Positions 50,771 through 58,674 of a stretch of DNA of 64,000 nt are shown one piece after another. Source of the stretch: a virus. The DNA lies in the IMG/VR virus record IMGVR_UViG_3300036670_000256, positions 1-64,000 of that record; one strand, 5' to 3'. The position numbers and the translations under genes were made by a program. Under the pieces are notes generated by a model, which worked only from the letters and a program-made list of their open reading frames with translations, was not told the origin of the DNA and did not search any database. Numbering within the stretch: the stretch's first letter is position 1; each line of letters begins with the position of its first letter.

Positions 50771-51643
50771 ATGGGTGTAATTTCTGCAAAAGGTCCTAAT
50801 CCAAGAGTAACTGATCCTTTGGATCCACGTTATACGGACCTAAGTAATTTTAACAAAAGGTTTGATATGGCAAATCTTATTGGAGAAGGTGATGTGTTTG
50901 CTGGCGCTGGTTATTCTAAAATAGAATCAGGAAGTAAGTTTGGAACAACTGTAAGAGATATCAAAATCAACGACCATGTTGTAATTGGTAACAGAACAGG
51001 TAGAATTTTAGAGGTATTTTCCGTAGGTGATCAAGTTGTTGGAGTAACTGTTTACGAAGACATGCGTTATTTGCCAAAAGATTACCGTTTAAATCCAGAA
51101 GCTTATGGTTACAATGCTGATGGTAGAGGTAGAACTATTACTTATTGTTTAAGAAACGATTTAGACATAAGTGAAACAGATTTACTTTGGAATGGTGCAA
51201 AGGTAAATTTGTATCAAGGTAGTATGATGATTCTTCCATCAACAACATCTAATCCTAAAACTTGGAGTAAAATTCAACAAGTTGTATCTGATATTAGCAA
51301 TGTAGAGAATGAAATTTACTACACTACTTTGAAATCTAGAACAGGTTCTTCTCCAGAGGAAACCAATTTTTATGGTGTTAGTACACTTCAAGCAGATATT
51401 CTTTTTTCTAACGGAGTAGAAAATTCTTTGGTTTTAATTTATGGTTCTACTAACAAGACTGTAACCAAAGTTCAAACTTTAATTAGACAGATACCAAATG
51501 GTGGTGCTTTAGTTACTGAATTTGACAACTCTGGTTACGATGGTGTAAGCGGCAGAAAGATTAAATTTGATTATTACTTAAATGACGTTTTGACTAGCTT
51601 ACCATTTGATGTTAAATTTGATCTGATAGTAGATTTTGAGTAA
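50771..51643 (+). CDS. Beta-rich protein in a single-gene unit, 290 aa
   Basis: No known family. The protein starts with a Pro/Asp-rich arm (GPNPRVTDPLDPRYTDLS) and continues as beta-type sequence with few Cys and no membrane segment, more like a virion or adhesin-type protein than an enzyme. It has its own promoter and terminator inside the replication and accessory arm, which suggests high or separately timed expression. A virion decoration protein is one possibility; the sequence does not prove it. Confidence 0.7.
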   Translation: MGVISAKGPNPRVTDPLDPRYTDLSNFNKRFDMANLIGEGDVFAGAGYSKIESGSKFGTTVRDIKINDHVVIGNRTGRILEVFSVGDQVVGVTVYEDMRYLPKDYRLNPEAYGYNADGRGRTITYCLRNDLDISETDLLWNGAKVNLYQGSMMILPSTTSNPKTWSKIQQVVSDISNVENEIYYTTLKSRTGSSPEETNFYGVSTLQADILFSNGVENSLVLIYGSTNKTVTKVQTLIRQIPNGGALVTEFDNSGYDGVSGRKIKFDYYLNDVLTSLPFDVKFDLIVDFE

Positions 51644-51663
51644 ACCACAAAATCAAATTAATT

Positions 51664-51692
51664 AAAAGCGTGCCGATTGGTACGCTTTTTTT
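51664..51692 (+). terminator. Terminator after the 290-residue gene
   Basis: AAAGCGTGCC pairs with GGTACGCTTT (10 bp, one G-T) around GATT, followed by a T-run. It ends the single-gene unit. Confidence 0.88.
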
Positions 51693-51817
51693 ATGCCTAG
51701 TTTTTAATAAAACACTTTTAGAAACAAAGAATACAATTAAATAATTATTAACGCTTAAAACGGCTTAAAACAAAAAAGCCAAAACAAAAGAATTTTTAAT
51801 CTTATAAAATAGAAATT

Positions 51818-52258
51818 ATGTTAAACACAAAATTAGATTTGATTACTTTAAGAAAAGAAAAGTCTGAATTTAATAGAATTAAACTTACTTCACCAGAAGT
51901 TACGGCCGAGTATATTCGTCAATTTTATTCTGATGATATTGAAATATTTGAAAGTATGTTTATTTTAATGGTAAATAACAGCAATACAACCATTGGTTAT
52001 GCTAAAATAAGTCAAGGTGGTATTACTGGAACCGTTGTAGATATTAGAATCATTTGCAAATATGCAATTGATTGTTTAGCTACCGGAATTGTGATTTGTC
52101 ACAATCATCCTTCAGGAATTATGGTTCCTAGTGCTCAAGATTTACAAATAACAAAAAGGCTAATTTTAGCATTAAAAACTTTAGATGTAATTCTTTTAGA
52201 TCATATTATTTTATGTTCAGAAGATTACTACTCTATGAAAGATAGAGGAGATATATAA
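51818..52258 (+). CDS. RadC-like JAB/MPN metalloprotein
   Basis: The JAMM-type motif is clear: HNHPSG (95-100) followed by D108 in SAQDLQIT, with LLDHIIL and YYSMKDRG downstream, as in the RadC family. The N-terminal HhH domain of full RadC is absent, and the 146-residue length fits the short mobile-element type. The family's function is not well established; in phages and islands it is often near restriction or anti-restriction genes. Its stop is shared with the next ATG. Confidence 0.85.
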   Translation: MLNTKLDLITLRKEKSEFNRIKLTSPEVTAEYIRQFYSDDIEIFESMFILMVNNSNTTIGYAKISQGGITGTVVDIRIICKYAIDCLATGIVICHNHPSGIMVPSAQDLQITKRLILALKTLDVILLDHIILCSEDYYSMKDRGDI

Positions 52259-52464
52259 TGGCTTATTCATATTGGATGTACAAAAGAAAACGTGTTGAAA
52301 TAATATCGAGATATACTCACACTTTTCTAATTCGGTTTGTAGATAATAGTTTGCCAGATGCATCTGTTTCTCGCGACTCTTTACTTCGAATTAAGGTTAA
52401 GGATAAAGAACCTCAACCACAAAAAAAAATTAATAACAATAATCAAACAAATTTAGAATTATGA
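52258..52464 (+). CDS. Hypothetical basic protein, 68 aa
   Basis: The N-terminal 50 residues form a small beta-type domain (VEIISRYTHTFLIRFVD) and the tail is Gln/Asn-rich. It overlaps the RadC-like stop and the next start (TAATGG and ATGA junctions), so it belongs to the same operon. No family is recognised. Confidence 0.6.
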   Translation: MAYSYWMYKRKRVEIISRYTHTFLIRFVDNSLPDASVSRDSLLRIKVKDKEPQPQKKINNNNQTNLEL

Positions 52465-52934
52465 AAAATTTAAAACAAGAAGTAGATGGAATGAAATTGT
52501 ATCAAATTGTAGAAGTAATGGTAGAATCTTTAAAAAACCCGGTAATCAAAGTTGATATGAATTACTTCGGAACTGTACAAGATCAAGTTTGTTACGGTTG
52601 TGCTGCTACTAATGCAGTTTGCAAAATAGCTGATGCAAAATACGGTTTTAAAAACATTTCAAGATGTGAGTTAAGATCTAAATTTTTGAAAGTAGATTAT
52701 GATTATTTGTCTTTTTTTGAAACAGCAATAGATAATTTAAGAATAGGAAACATAATGTCTTTTTATTCCAACATTTGCAGAGCTAAGGAAATCACTGTTG
52801 AAGAAAATACTTACAAATTTTTAGCTGACATTTACTTGAACATTCATTTGAAAAAATTGAGAAATGATTATGGAGAAAAAGACTTAGATGGTTATGTATT
52901 TCTTGCAGAAGTATTAAAAAAAATGAATTATTAA
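52461..52934 (+). CDS. Hypothetical protein with Cys cluster, 157 aa
   Basis: A conserved-looking centre DQVCYGCAATNAVCKIADA (about residues 48-66) and three later Cys residues may bind metal or form a compact fold; the rest is helical. I do not recognise a named family. Its ATG overlaps the previous stop region, and a 17-base gap separates it from the next gene. Confidence 0.6.
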   Translation: MKNLKQEVDGMKLYQIVEVMVESLKNPVIKVDMNYFGTVQDQVCYGCAATNAVCKIADAKYGFKNISRCELRSKFLKVDYDYLSFFETAIDNLRIGNIMSFYSNICRAKEITVEENTYKFLADIYLNIHLKKLRNDYGEKDLDGYVFLAEVLKKMNY

Positions 52935-52951
52935 TAATTAAATAAACTAAA

Positions 52952-53383
52952 ATGAAAAAAACAATTCACGTTATTGTGCAAAGCACATCGAAAGAAATGA
53001 GCGTTCAAGGCTTATTACAAATTTTTACTAAAGAAGTAACAGAAAATTTTATTGAAAACTTTTCTATTCAATCTGTAGTAGATATTTATACAGATGGTTT
53101 AACAAAGGATTTTAAGAATTTAGTGTTTGACCAAAATGTAAAATACCGATTGAATCTTAATGATTTAATTAGTTACGAACCGTTCATTGGAAAAACAGTT
53201 CAAGAAATCTTGTCGGAACTTAATCCGTATTTAGATTTTATTGATAAAAAATTGAATCAGGAGTGTGATATTTATGATGGTGTTGCTATGCAACCATTAC
53301 TTGAAGTATCTGATTTACTTCAATACGAAAGCACAAAAGGATTTTATTTAGTAACAGTTAAAATAAATTACAATGGGAATTAG
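52952..53383 (+). CDS. Hypothetical protein, 143 aa
   Basis: The product is alpha-beta and acidic, starting with a strand (KKTIHVIVQS). No motif is recognised. It overlaps the next start by 11 bases in another frame, in a run of closely packed small genes upstream of the helicase-methyltransferase. Confidence 0.6.
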   Translation: MKKTIHVIVQSTSKEMSVQGLLQIFTKEVTENFIENFSIQSVVDIYTDGLTKDFKNLVFDQNVKYRLNLNDLISYEPFIGKTVQEILSELNPYLDFIDKKLNQECDIYDGVAMQPLLEVSDLLQYESTKGFYLVTVKINYNGN

Positions 53384-53654
53384 ATATAAAATATTCTGGT
53401 GTAAGACCAGTAGTCCTAGAGGTTATTACGATGAGATAAAAGATTTTAACGATGAGAAACATTTCGATAATTATATTGCTTACCAGGGCAGAAATGAAAT
53501 GTATAAAAAAGTGGTTAGCTACGAAAAAGTTTATTCTGAATCTTTAACTCATAGTATAAACGATGTGAAAAAAGCTTTTGAAACAACCAAAGGAAAAGAC
53601 TTCAATAATTTTGAAGAATGGTATGAAGATTATTTTAAAAAAACTTTAAATTAG
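53373..53654 (+). CDS. Hypothetical protein, 93 aa
   Basis: The product is rich in Tyr, Lys and Asp, and is probably helical in its second half (DVKKAFETTKGKDFNNFEEW). No family is recognised. It lies five bases before the next start. Confidence 0.55.
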   Translation: MGIRYKIFWCKTSSPRGYYDEIKDFNDEKHFDNYIAYQGRNEMYKKVVSYEKVYSESLTHSINDVKKAFETTKGKDFNNFEEWYEDYFKKTLN

Positions 53655-53659
53655 AAGTT

Positions 53660-53944
53660 ATGAAAAGAATTAAATTTAAACATTGGGATTGCAAAATTGT
53701 TTTAACTAAGTACAAAAACAATGGCAGAACTTGCATACAATTAGTCAACAATGGCGAACTTGTATTAGTAGCTACAACAAATTTAGAAGATATTGGTTTA
53801 AGCGTACAAGAAGTTATTATTAAAAATTATTCCGAGAATAAAGGGATATATGAAGTACTTCTTGAGAACGATATTATAGGACCTGTTAAAAGATTTGTTG
53901 AAAATGGATTTGTTAAATTTTACATTTGTGATTTAAAAATATAA
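53660..53944 (+). CDS. Hypothetical beta-rich protein, 94 aa
   Basis: Short alternating strands (KHWDCKIVLTKYKNNGRTCI) suggest a small beta barrel. It ends two bases before the helicase-methyltransferase start, so it may be a partner of that enzyme. No family is recognised. Confidence 0.55.
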   Translation: MKRIKFKHWDCKIVLTKYKNNGRTCIQLVNNGELVLVATTNLEDIGLSVQEVIIKNYSENKGIYEVLLENDIIGPVKRFVENGFVKFYICDLKI

Positions 53945-53946
53945 AT

Positions 53947-56493
53947 ATGAAAAAAGTATTATACAATCCGTTTCAATTATTAATCAACTTTGACGTAATT
54001 GAGAAAGATTTATTTTTACTTGGAGATTTGCATAACATTAAATCGATGTTACCAAAATTATTTGAAACTCAACAAGAAGACGTTGCAGCTGCAGAGAATC
54101 GTTTTAAAGAAGGTAAAGGTTATCTTTTTACAAATGGAACTGGCACTGGCAAAACATACGTCGGTCTTGGTATTGCATTTAGGTTTTACACTAACAACAA
54201 AAAGAACATTATTATTGTTGTTCCTACAGATGAAAAATCTAAAGATTGGGTTGAAGATGGTTTGAACATTGGTTTGAGTATATACAAACTTCAAGGAATA
54301 CACGATGCTGGACATGAAATAACTGTTACTACTTATGCTAACTTTTATCAGAATGAAGCGATTAATAAGGTGAAATGGGATTTAGTTATTTATGACGAAT
54401 CACATTACTTAGGTCAAAATGCAAATGGCGTTGAAAATAGTTATTTGCAAAAACATAAGAACATTGCCAATCTTCCTTCTGCAGCAAGGTCTAAAGCGTT
54501 TGAACATAACGGAGTTTACGAAGATTATTATTGTGAAGATAGTGGTCTTGTAAAACAAAAGGTAAACAAAGAATTGTACGACAAAGTTTACAACGAATAC
54601 ATTGAAAGTACTAAAGTAGTTTTTCTTTCTGCTACGCCATTCGCGTACCATAAATCAATTAAGTATGCAGATGGAGCATTGTTTGAAATCAATGAAAAAA
54701 TAATTCCGGATAAAGACACTTTTACATCATACAATGATGGTGGTGCTTGGGAAAATTTCATGATGGATAACTTTGGTTACAGAATGAAGTACAATAAACT
54801 TACCATACCAGAAACAGGTGTGGACCAAAATTTATTAGAAAGAAGTTTCTTTGAAAGTTTTAAAGACAGAGGAGTAATGTCAACTAGACAATTAGAACTT
54901 GAGCAAGATTACTCAAGAGAATTTATAATAGTTGATTCTGAAATTGGAAAGTTTATTGATGATGGGTTAAATTTATTTCACGATACTGATTTTTCTAAAA
55001 GATATCCTAAGTTAAGTGAGTTTCATAAGAGAAAACTTAATTATTTGTTTATTAATCAATTGCTAGAATGTATTAAAGCAAAAGATATAAATGAAAGAAT
55101 TAAGCAACATCTTTATTTGAATAGAAAAGTTGTAGTGTTTCATAATTATAATAACGCAAACATTACACATCCTTTTCAATTTCAAGTAAGAGAATTAATT
55201 TCTACTGATGAAGAATTTCATAAACATTCTGATGCTTTAAGAATTGAGATTTTAAAGTTTAAAGAAGAATATTCTCATTATTGGAATTTAGATTTGTCTG
55301 GTTTGTCTAACATTAGAAAAACTATCAAACAATGTTTTCCTGAAGCTAGAGAGTTTAACGGAACTGTCAGCAAAAAACTTAGAAGTAAATTTATAAAAGA
55401 ATTTAATTCTGATTTTTCTATGATTGATATTATTTTAGTTCAAGTAAAAGCTGGACAAGAAGGTATTTCTTTACACGATAAAACAGGAATGCACCAAAGA
55501 GTTTTAATTAATTTAGGACTTCCTACAGCTCCGACTCAAGCTATTCAAACAGAAGGTAGAATTTACAGACAAGGTTTAAAAAGCAATGCAATTTACGAGT
55601 ATGCCACAGTGCAAACTAGTACAGAAAGAATTGCTTTTGCTACAAAAATTGCTGAACGTTCTAAGACTGCTGAAAATTTGGCTATGGGTAATTTGGCTAG
55701 AGATTTAGAAACAGCTTTTAAAGAAGGCTATGCAAATGCCAATGAAAACGAGCCAAACTTAGAACAAGGTGTTGGAGGTAAAGAATCTGATCGTTTCTTA
55801 TTTACAATTAATGAGTATGAAAAAACAAAAACATTTTATTGGAAAAGAAGAAAACGTAATTCTAAAACTAAAGCAAGAGAAGGTGTTGATTATTTTGCTA
55901 CTCCTGAACCTTTAGGTTTTAAAATGGTAGAATGGTTAAAGCTTGAACCTAACCATAGATGCTTAGAACCATCTGCAGGTCATGGTGCTATTGCTAGATT
56001 TTTACCAAGCGATTGTGTTAATGATTTTATAGAACCTAGTTTTGAACTTAGTTCACAAATTGCTATTAATGCAACGGGAACTGTTATTAATAGTACTTTT
56101 GAAGATCATCACATAATTAATAAATATGAAGCAATTGTGATGAATCCTCCTTTTGGTTCTGGTGGTAGACTTGCTATGGAACATATTGCAAAAGCGTGCA
56201 AACATTTATCTACAGCACAAGGTGCTAAAGTAATTGCAATAATTCCTAACGGTTCTTCAATGCAAAAAAGACTTGATGAATTTTTTGCAGACGAAAAGAA
56301 TAGAATGTTTCATTTAACTGGACAGATATACTTACCATCTGTTTTATTTGAAAGAGCCGGAACAAACGTTTCATGTAGAATTATTAGAATAGAAACAGCT
56401 AGAAGTTTACGTTCTGAATACAATGAAATTGAACTTTACGATTGTGCAACAATCGATGAATTCTTTGATAGAATAGAACATTTAGATTTTTAA
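53947..56493 (+). CDS. SNF2-type helicase fused to N6-adenine methyltransferase-like domain
   Basis: The first 600 residues are a superfamily 2 helicase: Walker A TNGTGTGKTY (62-71), DESH (150-153), the SATPFAY motif III and the motif VI-type segment TEGRIYRQGL. Residues about 640-848 are a class I methyltransferase: the SAM-binding LEPSAGHGAI (starting near 673) and the catalytic NPPF (733-736) of N6-adenine or N4-cytosine enzymes. Helicase-methyltransferase fusions include the P1 antirestriction protein DarB. It may modify or remodel phage DNA to avoid restriction, or act in replication. The domains are clear; the role is inferred. Confidence 0.85.
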   Translation: MKKVLYNPFQLLINFDVIEKDLFLLGDLHNIKSMLPKLFETQQEDVAAAENRFKEGKGYLFTNGTGTGKTYVGLGIAFRFYTNNKKNIIIVVPTDEKSKDWVEDGLNIGLSIYKLQGIHDAGHEITVTTYANFYQNEAINKVKWDLVIYDESHYLGQNANGVENSYLQKHKNIANLPSAARSKAFEHNGVYEDYYCEDSGLVKQKVNKELYDKVYNEYIESTKVVFLSATPFAYHKSIKYADGALFEINEKIIPDKDTFTSYNDGGAWENFMMDNFGYRMKYNKLTIPETGVDQNLLERSFFESFKDRGVMSTRQLELEQDYSREFIIVDSEIGKFIDDGLNLFHDTDFSKRYPKLSEFHKRKLNYLFINQLLECIKAKDINERIKQHLYLNRKVVVFHNYNNANITHPFQFQVRELISTDEEFHKHSDALRIEILKFKEEYSHYWNLDLSGLSNIRKTIKQCFPEAREFNGTVSKKLRSKFIKEFNSDFSMIDIILVQVKAGQEGISLHDKTGMHQRVLINLGLPTAPTQAIQTEGRIYRQGLKSNAIYEYATVQTSTERIAFATKIAERSKTAENLAMGNLARDLETAFKEGYANANENEPNLEQGVGGKESDRFLFTINEYEKTKTFYWKRRKRNSKTKAREGVDYFATPEPLGFKMVEWLKLEPNHRCLEPSAGHGAIARFLPSDCVNDFIEPSFELSSQIAINATGTVINSTFEDHHIINKYEAIVMNPPFGSGGRLAMEHIAKACKHLSTAQGAKVIAIIPNGSSMQKRLDEFFADEKNRMFHLTGQIYLPSVLFERAGTNVSCRIIRIETARSLRSEYNEIELYDCATIDEFFDRIEHLDF

Positions 56494-56496
56494 ATT

Positions 56497-57006
56497 ATGA
56501 AAACAAATATTGTAATAATTATGATGTTGATATCATTATCAGCAGCATCACAAAACTTTAGATTTAGCGAAAAGCAAGAGTTTAATGTTTCTTTTGCGGT
56601 AGAACCTTACTCAAGTTTTAAAGAAGAATCTTTGAATTTTACTGCAGAAGTAGAATACGAATCTGGTTCTTTTTATATTAAAGCTGGAAGTCAAGTTTTA
56701 ACGGGATTGCAAGGAGGTTATATTGATTTGGCTGGAGGTGTAGGACTTAGTTTTACTAGTGGTTATTTTGAAAGAATGAGATATACTGCTGGAATTAGAG
56801 CTGGTTTTATTAAGAGAGGATATACAAATAATGATCCTCAAACATATCCTCTTTTCGGTCAAGAAGTTTCTACTGTCTATAATTTTGATAGTGGGTTTTT
56901 TGTAGGTCTTAGATTAACAAATGATTTAAGAACTGACTTTTTGTATTCTGGTGCCGAACCAGAATACCAACTTAACGGAAGCATTAAATTTGGTAAAAGA
57001 TTTTAA
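56497..57006 (+). CDS. Secreted outer-membrane beta-barrel-like protein
   Basis: Residues 1-18 form a signal peptide (MKTNIVIIMMLISLSAAS) with likely cleavage before Gln19, a typical Bacteroidota site. The mature 151 residues alternate polar and hydrophobic or aromatic residues in strands, and the chain ends in Phe (IKFGKRF), the C-terminal mark of beta-barrel outer membrane proteins. A phage-coded small porin-like protein may change the host surface, for example in superinfection exclusion. It starts three bases after the helicase-methyltransferase gene. Confidence 0.72.
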   Translation: MKTNIVIIMMLISLSAASQNFRFSEKQEFNVSFAVEPYSSFKEESLNFTAEVEYESGSFYIKAGSQVLTGLQGGYIDLAGGVGLSFTSGYFERMRYTAGIRAGFIKRGYTNNDPQTYPLFGQEVSTVYNFDSGFFVGLRLTNDLRTDFLYSGAEPEYQLNGSIKFGKRF

Positions 57007-57008
57007 TT

Positions 57009-57170
57009 ATGAATAGATACACATTTACAATAAAACATGATAACAGTTCTCAAGAATTAACTGTTTACGCAAAAAATTTACATTCTGCAATCGAGCAAAT
57101 TAAAAATGCAGAAGGTTGTCCAGAAAATGCAATTAGTAGAATTGAAACCAATAAAAAAAAACAGTTATGA
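57009..57170 (+). CDS. Small hypothetical protein, 53 aa
   Basis: ATG 57009 gives a 53-residue acidic-to-basic peptide with strand-helix character (RYTFTIKHDNSSQELTVYAK). Its TGA overlaps the ATG of the next gene (ATGA). It starts two bases after the outer-membrane-like gene. No function is proposed. Confidence 0.6.
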   Translation: MNRYTFTIKHDNSSQELTVYAKNLHSAIEQIKNAEGCPENAISRIETNKKKQL

Positions 57171-57358
57171 GCGATTATAAAGATGCAAAAGAAGTTTTAT
57201 TAGAAACTGCAAAAAGAGTCAAGAGAAAATTTCCTGATGATTTACCAATGATTATGATGACAATAAATGATGAAGCGGATAGTTTGTGTAAATTATATAA
57301 TTTATCCGAACACTTAAGACATTTACTTGCCTTGTACGCTTGCAAGCTACATCCATAA
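57167..57358 (+). CDS. Small helical protein, 63 aa
   Basis: The product is entirely helical in character (AKEVLLETAKRVKRKF, then LSEHLRHLLALYACKL). It is the last gene of the 51818-57358 operon; a motif ACCACAAAAACAAAT and a terminator follow its stop. Function unknown. Confidence 0.65.
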   Translation: MSDYKDAKEVLLETAKRVKRKFPDDLPMIMMTINDEADSLCKLYNLSEHLRHLLALYACKLHP

Positions 57359-57388
57359 CCACAAAAACAAATTATTTTATTTACTAAT

Positions 57389-57415
57389 CAACCCGCCATA
57401 GTGCGGGTTTAATTT
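57389..57415 (+). terminator. Terminator after the helicase-methyltransferase operon
   Basis: ACCCGC (57391-57396) and GCGGGT (57403-57408) form a short G+C-rich stem with loop CATAGT, followed by TTTAATTTTATTT. The motif ACCACAAAAACAAAT lies just upstream. Confidence 0.8.
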
Positions 57416-57422
57416 TATTTAT

Positions 57423-57890
57423 ATGGATTATTGTAACATAGGTGCAATTGGATTTGCACAATTCGGAACTGATGAATATTATTTAAAAAAAACAATTGAA
57501 AAAAAAGTATTGGAAGAATTTATAAAACAAGATGAATTCAAAATACCAGAAGAATTTGAAGGCATGTGTTTTTATATTGTAAAATCATTTCCATACGAAG
57601 GAGATAGTTACAACGAATTATGTTTAGCATATCACGAAAATGTAACAGACTCTTGGTCTATTGCTCATGATGATTTGTATGAAGCTACCGATTTTGATAA
57701 CCATGAAGACGAAGATTATTTTTCTACTTCTTATTCTAGATTTTGGGAATTTGTAAACAAATCCGAAACAATAGATTTAGAAACTGACGAACTTATGATG
57801 CAATGTAAAAAACTATACAGCATGAAAGTAATTCACAAAAAAAACGACAATAACGACGAAGAAGATAATATTAATTTAAAAGCAATTTAA
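57423..57890 (+). CDS. Hypothetical acidic protein, 155 aa
   Basis: The protein is acidic, alpha-beta, with a C-terminal polar tail (KKNDNNDEEDNINLKAI). No family is recognised. It is the first gene of the next operon and starts eight bases after the terminator. It is two bases from the next gene. Confidence 0.6.
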   Translation: MDYCNIGAIGFAQFGTDEYYLKKTIEKKVLEEFIKQDEFKIPEEFEGMCFYIVKSFPYEGDSYNELCLAYHENVTDSWSIAHDDLYEATDFDNHEDEDYFSTSYSRFWEFVNKSETIDLETDELMMQCKKLYSMKVIHKKNDNNDEEDNINLKAI

Positions 57891-57892
57891 TT

Positions 57893-58270
57893 ATGGGCTG
57901 GACATCATTTAATTACAGAAAAGCAACACATTCGGGTTTTAATAAACTTACAGCTGCAGATTTTATTACATCAGAATTTAGCAACTATGGTTGTGCAATG
58001 GCGCAATTACATAAAGATAGAGATCAACACGAACTCTATATGATTTTGAGAAGTGCAAACGGAACTCCATTTATTTGTGTTTGTCTTGTTTCTATCAAGG
58101 ACGATGAAATTTATTTTAAAGAAATGAGTGAATCTGAAGGACCATGTTATCACAATTGTCCTAAAGAATTTTTTAAATTTGTTTCTGTTCCTGATAGCGA
58201 ATTTGCTAAAGAATGGAGAGATGAATGTATTAAACAAAATATTGTTTTAGATCAAATTAATTTCAATTAA
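57893..58270 (+). CDS. Hypothetical 'MGWTS' protein, 125 aa
   Basis: The N-terminal MGWTSFNY followed by a helix (KLTAADFITSEFSNYG), and the ESEGPCYHNCPKEFF segment resemble a small conserved protein class found on Bacteroidota mobile elements and phages; its function is not known to me. The Cys/His cluster may bind metal. It lies two bases after the previous gene. Confidence 0.6.
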   Translation: MGWTSFNYRKATHSGFNKLTAADFITSEFSNYGCAMAQLHKDRDQHELYMILRSANGTPFICVCLVSIKDDEIYFKEMSESEGPCYHNCPKEFFKFVSVPDSEFAKEWRDECIKQNIVLDQINFN

Positions 58271-58305
58271 TTTAGCAAAATTATTAATTTTAAATAGTAG
58301 AAAAA

Positions 58306-58674
58306 ATGAATTTAGAAGATGTTAATTATTTTTATCCTCAACAAGAAATTGAGGATTGGCAAAGATTAGGAACTCCATTATCACAAGAATTACTTGATGA
58401 TGATCTTTGTTTTGTTAAGCTTTCAGATGATGGTATAAGATTGATTTGTTCAAAGCAAAATGCTTTTGCAAATATATTTTATATTGTTTTGATTTACAAT
58501 AGTAATTATTCAGATGTAAAAGCATTGAATCCTGGAGAAGTTTATGAAGCTTCGGATTCTGTTGTAAATCTTTCTTTTTATAATAATGACGGAAACATTA
58601 TTTTAAAATTTGGTTGTTTGTTTGTAACCTTCACCAATATTGAATATGTGCTATCCGTTTTAAATGAAAGATAA
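58306..58674 (+). CDS. Hypothetical protein, 122 aa
   Basis: The product is acidic and alpha-beta with a hydrophobic strand (ANIFYIVLIYNSN). No known motif is seen. Its stop lies directly against the start of the DnaB helicase gene, so it could be a replication partner such as a loader, but no AAA+ motif is present. Confidence 0.6.
   Translation: MNLEDVNYFYPQQEIEDWQRLGTPLSQELLDDDLCFVKLSDDGIRLICSKQNAFANIFYIVLIYNSNYSDVKALNPGEVYEASDSVVNLSFYNNDGNIILKFGCLFVTFTNIEYVLSVLNER

Noticed and set aside
52417-52436. Another ACCACAAAAAA-like match inside the 68-residue gene
   Set aside because: It lies in a coding Gln/Lys stretch and not after a stop codon, so it is not counted with the five stop-linked copies.
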